This document shows, one piece after another, positions 25,413-33,643 of a stretch of DNA of 64,000 bases. Within the stretch, counting starts at the first letter, position 1, and each line of letters starts with the position of its first letter. The position numbers and the translations under genes were made by a program. Below the pieces are notes generated by a model. It did not search any database. It was not told the origin of the DNA and worked only from the letters and a program-made list of their open reading frames with translations. Origin of the DNA: Minwuiaceae bacterium (GTDB taxonomy: Bacteria > Pseudomonadota > Alphaproteobacteria > Minwuiales > Minwuiaceae); contig JANQEE010000030.1 in the NCBI GenBank assembly GCA_028278525.1, positions 172,560 to 236,559 on the forward strand, read 5' to 3'.

Positions 25413-26586
25413 ACGACCGCGGCAGGCCCAATACGTGTTGCGCGACGTAGGCCAGGATCAGGTTGGTCGAGATCGGCGCGGTCTGCATCAGGCGGCATTC
25501 GCGCCATTTACGCTCGATATCGTATTCCCGGGCGAAGGCAAAGCCGCCGAAGGTCTGGAAGCAGGCCTCGGCCGCATGCCAGGCGGCTTCGGAAGCCAGC
25601 ATCTTCGCCATGTTGGCCTCGGCGCCGCAATCGCGGCCGTTATCGAACAGGGCCGCGGCCTTGCGGATCACCAGTTCCGCCGCCTCGGTTTCGGCATGGG
25701 CGCGGGCGATCGGGAACTGGATGCCCTGGTTCTTGCCGATCGGCGCGCCGAACACCACCCGCTCGTTGGCGTAGGCCACGCCGCGCTCGATAAAATAGCG
25801 GGCGTCGCCGAGCGCCTCGGAGGCGATCAGCACCCGCTCGGCGTTCATGCCGTCGAGGATATAGCGGAAGCCCTTGCCTTCCTCGCCGACCAGATTTTCG
25901 GCGGGCACGAACAGGTTCTCGATAAACACTTCGTTGGTGTTGTGGTTGATCATTGTGTCTATCGGACGGATCTCGACGCCGTTGTCCTTGGCTTCCCGCA
26001 AGTCGACGATGAACACGGAGATACCCTGGGTGCGCTTTTGTACTTCGTCCGGCGGCGTGGTGCGGGCGAGCAGCAGCATCAGGTCCGACTGCAGCGCCCG
26101 GCTGGTCCAGATCTTCTGGCCGTTGACGCGGTAGCCGTCGCCCTCGCGCACGGCGCGGGTCTTGAGCTGCGTGGTGTCGGTGCCGGTGGTCGGCTCGCTG
26201 ACGCCGAAGGCCTGCAGGCGCAGTTCGCCGGTCGCGATCTTCGGCAGGTACTTCCGTTTCTGCTCCTCGCTGCCGTGCCGGAGCACAGTGCCCATGGTGT
26301 ACATCTGGGCGTGGCAGGCGGCGGCGCTGCTGCCCGCGGCGTGGATCGTCTCCAGGATCACCGAGGCGGCGCGGATCGGCAGCCCGGCGCCGCCATATTC
26401 CTCGGGGATCAGGGCCGCGAGGTAGCCGGCTTCGGTCAGCGCATCGACGAAGGCATGGGGGTATTCGCTCTTGGCGTCCTGTTCGCGCCAGTATTCGCCT
26501 GGGAATCCCTCGCAGATGCGGCGGACGGAATCGCGGATCTCCGGGTAATCCTGGTCGAGATCCATTTGCACGGCGGCGCTACTCAT
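25408..26586 (-). CDS. acyl-CoA dehydrogenase family protein
   Basis: A 392-residue flavoprotein, last gene of a four-gene acyl-CoA operon. The FAD/substrate motif is AFGVSEPTTGTDTTQLKTRA. The C-terminal domain shows NERVVFGAPIGKNQGIQFPI and FQTFGGFAFAREYDIERKWR, as in acyl-CoA dehydrogenases acting on short or branched chains. The start at 26586 has AGGAG 7 nt upstream; longer open frame upstream runs through the HMG-CoA-lyase gene and is not real. The gap to that gene is 14 bp. Confidence 0.93.
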   Translation of the reverse strand: MSSAAVQMDLDQDYPEIRDSVRRICEGFPGEYWREQDAKSEYPHAFVDALTEAGYLAALIPEEYGGAGLPIRAASVILETIHAAGSSAAACHAQMYTMGTVLRHGSEEQKRKYLPKIATGELRLQAFGVSEPTTGTDTTQLKTRAVREGDGYRVNGQKIWTSRALQSDLMLLLARTTPPDEVQKRTQGISVFIVDLREAKDNGVEIRPIDTMINHNTNEVFIENLFVPAENLVGEEGKGFRYILDGMNAERVLIASEALGDARYFIERGVAYANERVVFGAPIGKNQGIQFPIARAHAETEAAELVIRKAAALFDNGRDCGAEANMAKMLASEAAWHAAEACFQTFGGFAFAREYDIERKWRECRLMQTAPISTNLILAYVAQHVLGLPRSY

Positions 26587-26600
26587 GGCGGTACTCCTGA

Positions 26601-27554
26601 CTACTCCGCGGCCTGCCGGCCGGCGCCGGCGGGGTGGAAGCCTTTCGGCGGTTTGGCTCTGGCGATGGCGCCGTAAAGCGGCTCTTCCGGCAGTTCGCGG
26701 GCGATGATGTCGCGCACGGCGACCAGCCGGTCGAGGTCGACGCCGGTCTTCATGCCCATGGCCTCCAGCATGAATACCAGATCGTCCATCACGATGTTGC
26801 CGGTGGCGCCCGGCGCGAACGGGCAGCCGCCGAGGCCGGCGAGGGAGGCGTCGAACTCGCGGACGCCGGCCTCCAAGGCCGCGTGGACGTTGGCGAGGCC
26901 GAGCCCGCGCGTGTCGTGGAAGTGGCCGGCGAGGGGGACATCGCCCAACTCGCGCTTCAGCATCACGAACATGTCCTTGACCTGGGCGGGGTTGGCGTAG
27001 CCGACCGTGTCGGCGACCGAGAGTTCGTCCGCGCCGGCTTCGACGTAGGCCTGGGCGAGTTTCAAGACGGCGACCGGGTCGACCGGCCCTTCGATGGTGC
27101 AGCCGAACGCAGTGGACAGGCCGCCGGCGAGCTTCACGTTGCGCCATTCCGGGTTTTGGTCGCGCAACGCGGCGATGTCGCGGAACGCCGCCACCGAGTC
27201 GGCGACGGTACGGCGCACGTTCGCCATATTATGGGACTCCGACACCGACGTGACGTAGTTCAGCTTATGCACGCCGACTTCGAAGCCGCGCTCGGCGCCC
27301 TTCTTGTTCGGGATCAGGGCGGAGACTTCCAGTCCGGTCTGTTGGAGCGAGGCTTCGACCACCTCCGCCGCGTCGGTGAATTGGGCGATCACCTTGGCGG
27401 GCACGAAAGAGCAGACCTCGATCTCCGGCACGCCGGCGGCGGCTTCCGCTTCGATCCAGGCGATTTTGGAGGGGGTCGGGAAAAACGCCTGCACGCTCTG
27501 CAGGCCATCGCGCAGGCCGACCTCGCGAACCTTGACGTCGATATCCGTTGTCAT
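26601..27554 (-). CDS. hydroxymethylglutaryl-CoA lyase family protein
   Basis: A 317-residue TIM-barrel lyase cleaving HMG-CoA (or a related 3-hydroxy-3-methylacyl-CoA) to acetyl-CoA plus acetoacetate or another ketone. The N-terminal VREVGLRDGLQSVQ carries the catalytic Arg and metal-binding Asp. AGHFHDTRGLGLANVHAALE supplies the metal His pair, and the C-terminal signature ASLAGLGGCPFAPGATGN has the active-site Cys of the family. It lies 11 bp after the enoyl-CoA hydratase gene. Leucine/isovalerate breakdown is the classic setting, but no carboxylase is present here, so the substrate may differ. Confidence 0.93.
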   Translation of the reverse strand: MTTDIDVKVREVGLRDGLQSVQAFFPTPSKIAWIEAEAAAGVPEIEVCSFVPAKVIAQFTDAAEVVEASLQQTGLEVSALIPNKKGAERGFEVGVHKLNYVTSVSESHNMANVRRTVADSVAAFRDIAALRDQNPEWRNVKLAGGLSTAFGCTIEGPVDPVAVLKLAQAYVEAGADELSVADTVGYANPAQVKDMFVMLKRELGDVPLAGHFHDTRGLGLANVHAALEAGVREFDASLAGLGGCPFAPGATGNIVMDDLVFMLEAMGMKTGVDLDRLVAVRDIIARELPEEPLYGAIARAKPPKGFHPAGAGRQAAE

Positions 27555-27565
27555 GGCTTGTCTCC

Positions 27566-28360
27566 TTACCGTCCCTTGAAGTTCGGTTTGCGTTTCTCGT
27601 TGAAGGCGCGGACGCCTTCCAGCCGGTCTTCCGTCGGCACCATGCGGTTATAGGCCTCGATCTCGTAGGCGTAGCCGCTTTTCAAGTCGAGTTGGGTCGA
27701 CATGTCGATCGACTTCTTCGCCTGGCGTACGGCGATGGGCGCGTTGGAGGCGATCCGGCGCGCGGTCTCAAGCGTCTCCTCGATCAAGGTGTCGTCGTCG
27801 CAGACCTTGTTGACGATGCCCCATTCCAGCGCCTCCTCGGCGCCGAACGGTTTGCCGGTCAGAATGATCTCCTTGGCGCGGCGGACGCCGCAGGCGCGCG
27901 GCAGGTTCTGGGTGCCGGCGGCGCCGGGCATGATGCCGAGGGTGACTTCCGTCAGCGCGAAGCGGGCGGAACGGGCGGCGTAGGCGAAATCCGCCGCCAC
28001 CACCTTCTCGCAGCCGCCGCCGTAGGCCGCGCCGTTGACCGCGGCGATGATCGGCACCGGACAGTCGGCCATGGCCAGCACCGACTGCTCGAATACCGCG
28101 TGCTGCTGCTGCCATTCCTCGTCGGTCATGTTGTTGCGCTGCTTCAGGTCGCCGCCGGCGCAGAACGCTTTTGTGCCGCTGCCGGTCAGCACGATGCAGT
28201 TGATGCCCTGGGTGTCGACATAGAAGCTGGCCCAAAGATCGCGCAGGTCCAGCCCCATCCGGGTGTTCATCGCGTTCGCGGCCTCGGGCCGGTTCAGCGA
28301 CACGATCAGCAGGCCGTCTTCCGGCTGCTCCAGCTTCAAGGTCTCGTAGTCGGTCTGCAT
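27566..28360 (-). CDS. enoyl-CoA hydratase/isomerase family protein
   Basis: A 264-residue crotonase-fold enzyme. The oxyanion-hole segments are SGTKAFCAGGDLKQRN and VPIIAAVNGAAYGGGCEKVV; LTEVTLGIMPGAAGTQNLPR carries the catalytic-Glu region of hydratases. It lies between the CoA-transferase (15 bp) and the HMG-CoA-lyase-like gene (11 bp) in one transcription unit. It could hydrate the enoyl-CoA made by the operon's dehydrogenase, to give the 3-hydroxyacyl-CoA that the lyase cleaves. Confidence 0.94.
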   Translation of the reverse strand: MQTDYETLKLEQPEDGLLIVSLNRPEAANAMNTRMGLDLRDLWASFYVDTQGINCIVLTGSGTKAFCAGGDLKQRNNMTDEEWQQQHAVFEQSVLAMADCPVPIIAAVNGAAYGGGCEKVVAADFAYAARSARFALTEVTLGIMPGAAGTQNLPRACGVRRAKEIILTGKPFGAEEALEWGIVNKVCDDDTLIEETLETARRIASNAPIAVRQAKKSIDMSTQLDLKSGYAYEIEAYNRMVPTEDRLEGVRAFNEKRKPNFKGR

Positions 28361-28375
28361 GATCGTTCGTCCCGT

Positions 28376-29503
28376 TCAGGCCGCATCGTCGTTGGCGGCG
28401 TTCAGCTTCGGCGCCAGGGTGCGGAGCGGCGGTCGCTCCCCGTCGAACGACAAAGGCAGGCCGAACAGCTTGAAGCCGTCCGCCGACGCCTGCTGCCCGA
28501 TGCCGAGGGCTTCCGTCTGCGGATGGGCCAACACCTCGTCGATCGTCTGGGTCGGCGCACAGGGCACGCCGGCGGCGTCCAGCTTCTGCTGCCAGTGGGC
28601 GCGGGTCTCGGCGCTGAGGATGCCGCCGATCAGGCCGACCAGTTCGTCGCGGTTGGCGGAGCGGTTTCGGTTGTCGCGGAATTTCGGGTCGTTGGCCCAT
28701 TCCGGCTTGCCGAGCGCTTCGGCCAGCTTGACGAACAGCCGGTCGTTCGACGCCGCAACGATCAAATAGCCGTCGGAACATTCGAACGCCTGGTAGGGCA
28801 CGATGCCGCGCACGCCGGAGCCGTGGCGCACGGGGACGTCGCCGGTCGTCTGATAGTCGGCCGAATAGAACGACATCCAGGCCAAGGCGGTTTCGAACAA
28901 AGAGGCGTCGACCACGCCGCCCTTGCCGGTCTGGTGGCGGCGGACGACGGCGGCGAGGATGCCGATGGCGCACCAAAGCCCGGTGCCCATGTCGACGGCG
29001 GAAATGCCGGCGCGGACCGGCGGGCGGCCCTCTTCGCCGGTCACGCTCATGATGCCGCCGAACGCCTGGATCAGCGCGTCGTAACCGGGCCGGTCCTTCA
29101 GCGGACCGGTCGCGCCGAAAGCCCGGAGGTTGCAATAAATCAGGCGCGGGTTCTCGGCGGTGAGCCGTTCCGCGTCCAGGCCGAAGCGCTCGACCGTGCC
29201 GGGCCTCAGGCTCTGCAACACCACGTCGGCCTGCTCGATCAGGTCGGCGCGTAGCCGCTCCGCCGCCCCGTCCGACTTCAAATCGTAGACCGAGGAGTCC
29301 TTGTTGCGGTTGATCGCCTGGAACAGGGTGCTCTGGTCCTGCCAGAACGGCGGTCCCCAGCCGCGGCAATCGTCGCCTTCCGGCCGCTCCACCTTGGTCA
29401 CTTCGGCGCCGAGTTCGGCCAGGATCCACGTGGCGTAGGGCCCGGCTACATTGCCGCCGAGTTCGAACACCCGAACGCCCGAAAGGGGCAGATTGCCTGT
29501 CAT
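28376..29503 (-). CDS. class III (CaiB/BaiF) CoA-transferase
   Basis: A 375-residue family III CoA-transferase and first gene of the acyl-CoA operon. The catalytic Asp is Asp171 in AGISAVDMGTGLWCAIGI. The N-terminal VFELGGNVAGPYATWILAEL and the SVYDLKSDGAAERL segment are characteristic. It would charge the incoming acid with CoA, the step that commits it to the dehydrogenase/hydratase/lyase sequence encoded downstream. The promoter lies in the 185-bp gap shared with the divergent DUF302 gene. Confidence 0.94.
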   Translation of the reverse strand: MTGNLPLSGVRVFELGGNVAGPYATWILAELGAEVTKVERPEGDDCRGWGPPFWQDQSTLFQAINRNKDSSVYDLKSDGAAERLRADLIEQADVVLQSLRPGTVERFGLDAERLTAENPRLIYCNLRAFGATGPLKDRPGYDALIQAFGGIMSVTGEEGRPPVRAGISAVDMGTGLWCAIGILAAVVRRHQTGKGGVVDASLFETALAWMSFYSADYQTTGDVPVRHGSGVRGIVPYQAFECSDGYLIVAASNDRLFVKLAEALGKPEWANDPKFRDNRNRSANRDELVGLIGGILSAETRAHWQQKLDAAGVPCAPTQTIDEVLAHPQTEALGIGQQASADGFKLFGLPLSFDGERPPLRTLAPKLNAANDDAA

Positions 29504-29688
29504 GCGCTCCCTCGATTTAGCCGCGGCCCGCTTGTCGGGCGGCTGTTTGATTGATGCGGGGAAAGGTGCCAGCGCCCCGGTGCGCCGTCAACCGCGCCGC
29601 CGGCCGCCGCGTTCACCGTATTTTCAGGCGGCAAGCCGGTGCGCGGATGGTAAGTTCGGCAAAACCTCACCGAAATGGGAGCGCGCTT

Positions 29689-30165
29689 ATGCCGTACAAG
29701 TGGATGGCCGTCCTGGCCTCGATTGCGATGCTGGCCGCCGCGCCGGGCGCACGGGCGGAGGGCGTGGCCGCACCGTATTCGGGGACCAAGACGATCGAAA
29801 CCGGACAGCCGTTCGACGGTTTCGTCGAGAGACTGATCGCGGCGGTTAAAGCCAACAAGATGGGGCTGGTCGCCCAGGCCTGCGCCGATTGCGGCGCCAG
29901 GAGCATCGGCGTCACGATCCCCGGCAATCGGGTGATCATGGTCTACCGTCCGGATTTCGCGGTGCGTATGCTGAAGGCGAGCGAAGCCGCCGGGATGGAG
30001 GCGCCGCTTCGGCTCTATGTAACCGAGCAACCGGACGGCAACGCCAACCTGACATACCGGCTGCCAAGCCATGTATTCGGCGCGTATAAGGTGACGGCCC
30101 TGGACGAGATGGCGGCGGAGCTGGATGTAATCTTCGCCAAGATCGTGGCGGACGCGACGAGCTAG
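29689..30165 (+). CDS. exported DUF302-family protein
   Basis: A 158-residue protein with a signal peptide (MPYKWMAVLASIAMLAAAPG, cleavage likely after ARA) and a DUF302-like domain. IETGQPFDGFVERLIAAVKA starts the domain, and VMVYRPDFAVRMLKASEAAG and APLRLYVTEQPDGNANLTYR are its core. A CADC pair (QACADCGARS) is unusual and could be redox-active or metal-binding. DUF302 proteins have no settled function. GGGAG lies 9 nt before the ATG at 29689; the frame is open earlier but without a signal sequence there. Confidence 0.82.
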   Translation: MPYKWMAVLASIAMLAAAPGARAEGVAAPYSGTKTIETGQPFDGFVERLIAAVKANKMGLVAQACADCGARSIGVTIPGNRVIMVYRPDFAVRMLKASEAAGMEAPLRLYVTEQPDGNANLTYRLPSHVFGAYKVTALDEMAAELDVIFAKIVADATS

Positions 30166-30267
30166 ACCGGTCGCAGCCAGACATATGCTTGGCGGCACCG
30201 GTTGCGGCTCGACCGGCTGCGGCCGGCGCGCTAGTTTGGCGGACCGATTGTCAGGAGTTTGTTTTAC

Positions 30268-31116
30268 ATGCCGGATCTGACACTGGTCGCGCTCGGAGAG
30301 GCCGACATTCCCGGGTTGACCGAACTGACCCGGCGTGCGCAGTGGCGCTTCACCGAAGCTGACGTGGCGGCCATGGTGTCGGGCGGACGTTTCTTCGGGC
30401 ATCGCGCGGCGGACGGCGACCTGGCGTCTTCCGCCGCTTTGTTCCCGTACGGCGACGCGATGGCGACCGTCGGCATGGTGATCGTGTCGCCGGACTGGCA
30501 GCGGCGCGGCCTCGGCCGGATCTTGACCGAGAAGTGCCTGGCCGAATGGCCGCATGACGACCGGCCGGTGGCGCTGGTCTCGACCGAGCAGGGCGCCCCC
30601 CTCTATTCGATGCTTGGCTTTAAGACCGTCGGCCATGTGCTCAAAATGATGGGAAAATCGCCGGTACCCGGGGTTGCGGAGGGCCGCTCGGTTCGGGCGA
30701 TGGAAGCCGCCGACCACGAGGCGGTCCACGCCCTGGATCGCCGGGCGATTGGGGCCGACCGGCACCGGGTTCTCGCCGCCAAGATCCACCAAGCCAAAGC
30801 GGCCGCCGTCGTTCGCGGCGAAGACGGGGTCGCAACCGGCTACGGGCTCTGCGTCGAGCAGCCGGAACAGCGGGTTGTCGGGCCGATCATCGCGCCGGAC
30901 GAACGGGCGGCAGTGGCGCTGGTCGATCACCTCTGCGCGGGATATCGCGGGCCGGTGCGGATCGACATTCCCGAGTCTCAACGCGTCTTTCGGAACGTGA
31001 TCGAAGACCGGGGCTTCGCGCTGGACGACCGGCCACCGTTGATGCTCCGGGGCGGTGACGCGCAGCCGGGCGACCGCGATCTATGGTTCGCGCTGGCCGG
31101 ACAGGCGCTCGGCTGA
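30268..31116 (+). CDS. GNAT-family N-acetyltransferase with YitH/HolE-type C-terminal domain
   Basis: A 282-residue protein. Residues about 1-130 form a GNAT domain with the acetyl-CoA motif MVIVSPDWQRRGLGRILTEK. The second half (residues about 145-280), including FRNVIEDRGFALDDRPPLML, matches the second domain of YitH/HolE-type acetyltransferases. The acceptor substrate is unknown. CAGGAG lies 10 nt before the ATG at 30268; a TTG three codons upstream is a poorer choice. The next gene is convergent, 6 bp away. Confidence 0.88.
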   Translation: MPDLTLVALGEADIPGLTELTRRAQWRFTEADVAAMVSGGRFFGHRAADGDLASSAALFPYGDAMATVGMVIVSPDWQRRGLGRILTEKCLAEWPHDDRPVALVSTEQGAPLYSMLGFKTVGHVLKMMGKSPVPGVAEGRSVRAMEAADHEAVHALDRRAIGADRHRVLAAKIHQAKAAAVVRGEDGVATGYGLCVEQPEQRVVGPIIAPDERAAVALVDHLCAGYRGPVRIDIPESQRVFRNVIEDRGFALDDRPPLMLRGGDAQPGDRDLWFALAGQALG

Positions 31117-31122
31117 TCCTGC

Positions 31123-31881
31123 TCAGGTCGGACCGGCGAAGGCAACGACCGCGTAGAGAGATCCGAACAATACCGGCTGATGCAGCAGGTAGACGATCAG
31201 GCTGTGGCGGCCGGCCCATTGCAGGGCGTTCGATGACGCGCCCTGCCACTGCCAGCGGAGAACCGCCTGTTTGGCTGCCAGCACGCGACCGAGAACGACG
31301 CCGGCGGCGACCATGCCGAACCATGGCAGCAGCGGTACGAAATCGTTCGATGCCGGCGTCCATGTCGCCAGACCGAGCCAGACCAGCCAGGCGTTGTCGA
31401 AGAACGGCGCGTCGATCATTTCAGGTGCGGCGAAGCAGGCGACGGCGATCACCGCGATGGCGATGGACGGCAATCGCGCGACCCCGAGCAGGAGCAGGCT
31501 GGACAGGGCAATGCAGTGCAGCACGCCGAAGAAAATGAAGGTCTGCGGAAAGGCCACGTAGCTGGCAGCGGTGATCGCCGCGGCGGATGCCGCAATCAAT
31601 CCGAGGCGGCGCAGGAACGGACGCGTAGCGAAACCCCTGCGTTGCGCCAGCACGTGGCTGACCCCGACGAGCAGCAGAAACGCACTGAGCACCACGGCGC
31701 GAAACGCCAGCCAGAACGGATCGCCCAACAGGTCGAAGGCGGCGAGGCCGAAATAGGCGAGGTCCCAACTGAAGTGGTAGACCGCCATGCCGACAATCGC
31801 GATGCCGCGCGCCAGATCGACAGCGGGAAAACGCGCTGTCCGCGCGGCGTTCAGGCCTAAGTCGGTCGCCGTGGCCGTCAT
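31123..31881 (-). CDS. DUF1624 / heparan-alpha-glucosaminide N-acetyltransferase-like membrane protein
   Basis: A 252-residue polytopic membrane protein with about seven hydrophobic segments. The N-terminal motif FPAVDLARGIAIVGMAVYHF with an in-membrane His is diagnostic for the DUF1624/HGSNAT acyltransferase superfamily, and the C-terminal segment WAGRHSLIVYLLHQPVLFG is a second family mark. These proteins transfer acyl groups across membranes, usually to glycans; the bacterial substrates are unknown. The ribosome site is weak, so the start (31881) is chosen by family boundary; 31926 is an alternative. Confidence 0.85.
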   Translation of the reverse strand: MTATATDLGLNAARTARFPAVDLARGIAIVGMAVYHFSWDLAYFGLAAFDLLGDPFWLAFRAVVLSAFLLLVGVSHVLAQRRGFATRPFLRRLGLIAASAAAITAASYVAFPQTFIFFGVLHCIALSSLLLLGVARLPSIAIAVIAVACFAAPEMIDAPFFDNAWLVWLGLATWTPASNDFVPLLPWFGMVAAGVVLGRVLAAKQAVLRWQWQGASSNALQWAGRHSLIVYLLHQPVLFGSLYAVVAFAGPT

Positions 31882-32044
31882 CGTGTTTTCATGCCACAAA
31901 TCCGCGCCGATGCCGAGCATCTGCACGAATTTGTTACCGCGATCCGGGGGGTCGGAGCCGGGTTTCGTATTGCCGCCCCGCGATCCGCCATCCTAAGCTA
32001 CCGACATACATGCATTATTCGACAGTAGAACGAAGGATCGTGTC

Positions 32045-32476
32045 ATGAAGTACTGCGTTGGCCTTGTGGCGGCTTTGCTGGGCGCGTTGGCAACGGCGTT
32101 GCCCGCGCATGCCGCGACGCCGGACCGGGTTCGGGTGACCGGCGAGATCATCGACACCTGGTGCTATGTGACGGAGATCATGTACGCGGAGGGAACGGCC
32201 CATCACCAATGCGCGGTGTGGTGCGCGGTCGGCGGCATTCCGGTCAGCATCCTGGGCGAGGACGGCAACGTCTACATGGTGCTGAAGGTGGAAGACGACG
32301 GCGACAACGTGGCCAATCCGCGGATCGTCAAGATCCAGAGCCATAAGGTGACGGTGGACGGCGACCTCTATGTGCGCGACGGGGTGCGTTATCTGGTGGT
32401 GACCCAGGTGGCGGACGATCAGGGCATCGTCAAGCTGACCCACGAAGAATACGGCATCCAGCCGTTTGGAGAGTGA
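32045..32476 (+). CDS. exported cysteine-motif protein 1 of the Sco cluster
   Basis: A 143-residue exported protein (signal peptide MKYCVGLVAALLGALATALP, cleavage after AHA). The mature domain begins with GEIIDTWCYVTE (Cys40), followed by HHQCAVWCAVGG (Cys56, Cys60 with His53/54 just before), then SILGEDGNVYMVLK. The Cys-x15-Cys-x3-Cys pattern with adjacent His suggests metal binding or a disulfide. The next gene has a related arrangement. I do not recognise a named family. It is the first gene of a tight cluster ending in a Sco protein, pointing to copper handling or respiratory oxidase assembly. Confidence 0.82.
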   Translation: MKYCVGLVAALLGALATALPAHAATPDRVRVTGEIIDTWCYVTEIMYAEGTAHHQCAVWCAVGGIPVSILGEDGNVYMVLKVEDDGDNVANPRIVKIQSHKVTVDGDLYVRDGVRYLVVTQVADDQGIVKLTHEEYGIQPFGE

Positions 32477-32478
32477 TC

Positions 32479-33006
32479 ATGCGTAGCCTGTTGTTTGCGA
32501 TTGCGGCGCTGGCGGTGTCCGCCGGTCCCGCTCTGTCGGCGGATGAATGGGGCATCGAGCATGAGGAGGTCGTCAGGTTCGAGGCCAAGGTGGTCGACCT
32601 GCTGTGCGAGATCGCCGGCGATTGCCCGCCGGCCTGCGGCGCGGGCAAGCGCCAACTCGGCCTGCTGAAGGAAGACGGCACGCTGATCCCAGTGGTCAAG
32701 AATTTCGACCCGTTCGCCGGCGCGGTGAACGACTTGAAGGATTTCTGCGGCAAGCAGATCGTGGCGGACGGGCTGCTGATCGCCGACCCGCTGATGCCGA
32801 TGATGGTGCTGCAGTTCAAGCGGGAAGCGCCGGACGGCAAGTGGAGCCGGGCCAACTGGTTCGTGCGCGACTGGGCCGAAGCCAACGGCGTCGCCCGCGA
32901 CAGCGAGCAGGCCGGCCAGTGGTTCTATAACGACAAGACCATTAAGGCGAAGATCGATGTCGGCGGACCCTTCGGCATCCCCGGCCTTAAACCGGATAAT
33001 GAATAA
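32479..33006 (+). CDS. exported cysteine-motif protein 2 of the Sco cluster
   Basis: A 175-residue exported protein (signal peptide MRSLLFAIAALAVSAGPALS). The core KVVDLLCEIAGDCPPACGAG has Cys43, Cys49 and Cys53 in a C-x5-C-x3-C arrangement and is followed by LGLLKEDGTLIPVVK, resembling the upstream gene (DxxC, CxxxC, then LLxEDG), so the two are probably distant paralogues. A further Cys lies in LKDFCGKQ. It starts 2 bp after the previous stop, and its end overlaps the start of the Sco gene by 8 bp. Function unknown; the context suggests periplasmic metal or thiol chemistry. Confidence 0.82.
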   Translation: MRSLLFAIAALAVSAGPALSADEWGIEHEEVVRFEAKVVDLLCEIAGDCPPACGAGKRQLGLLKEDGTLIPVVKNFDPFAGAVNDLKDFCGKQIVADGLLIADPLMPMMVLQFKREAPDGKWSRANWFVRDWAEANGVARDSEQAGQWFYNDKTIKAKIDVGGPFGIPGLKPDNE

Positions 33007-33577
33007 GGCATTCCGCCTCGTCGGCGCCGCGTTGCTGGCCCTGGTGATGGCCGGCGCCGCACAGGCGGACAAGGCGCCGCCGCCGATCAGTTTCGGCGGG
33101 CCTTTCTCGCTGATCGATCACGACGGTAAGCCGCGCACGGAACGGAGCTTCGACGGCAAATACCTGCTGATCTATTTCGGCTACACCTTCTGTCCGGCGA
33201 TCTGTCCGACCGGTTTGCAGGCGATGGCGGAAGCGGTCGATGAATTGGGCGAGGCCGGCGCCAAGGTGCAGCCGCTGTTCGTCACCATCGACCCGGCGCG
33301 CGATACGCCGGAAGCGCTGAAGGAGTATGTCGGCCATTTCCATCCGCGCATGATCGGCCTGACCGGCAGCGAGCCGGAGGTCGCCCGGACCGCCCGGTCG
33401 TTCCGCGTGCATCGCCGCAAGGTGGTGCTGGCCGACGCGGAAGGGCCGGAGGATTATCTGGTCGACCATGGTTCCATGACCTACCTGATGGCGCCGGACG
33501 GGTCGTGGCTGACTCTGTTCCCGCATAACACCGATCCGGAAAAGATGAGCGCGTCGATCCGGCGTTACCTGCGGTAA
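32999..33577 (+). CDS. Sco1/SenC/PrrC-family copper chaperone or thiol protein
   Basis: A 192-residue protein with an N-terminal signal or anchor (MNKAFRLVGAALLALVMAGA) and a thioredoxin-fold Sco domain. The copper-binding CxxxC is FGYTFCPAICPTG (Cys65, Cys69), and the distal His is in YLVDHGSMTYL. TIDPARDTPEALKEYVGHFH is also typical. Sco proteins deliver copper to the CuA site of cytochrome c oxidase or reduce its cysteines. The ATG at 32999 overlaps the preceding stop region (ATGAATAA), so translation is coupled to the two cysteine-motif genes. Confidence 0.93.
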   Translation: MNKAFRLVGAALLALVMAGAAQADKAPPPISFGGPFSLIDHDGKPRTERSFDGKYLLIYFGYTFCPAICPTGLQAMAEAVDELGEAGAKVQPLFVTIDPARDTPEALKEYVGHFHPRMIGLTGSEPEVARTARSFRVHRRKVVLADAEGPEDYLVDHGSMTYLMAPDGSWLTLFPHNTDPEKMSASIRRYLR

Positions 33578-33643
33578 ACGCCCCGTTTCCGACCGATTGT
33601 GCCGCGCGCGCGTTGCCGGCATGATGGGAAAAAGGGGAGGGGC

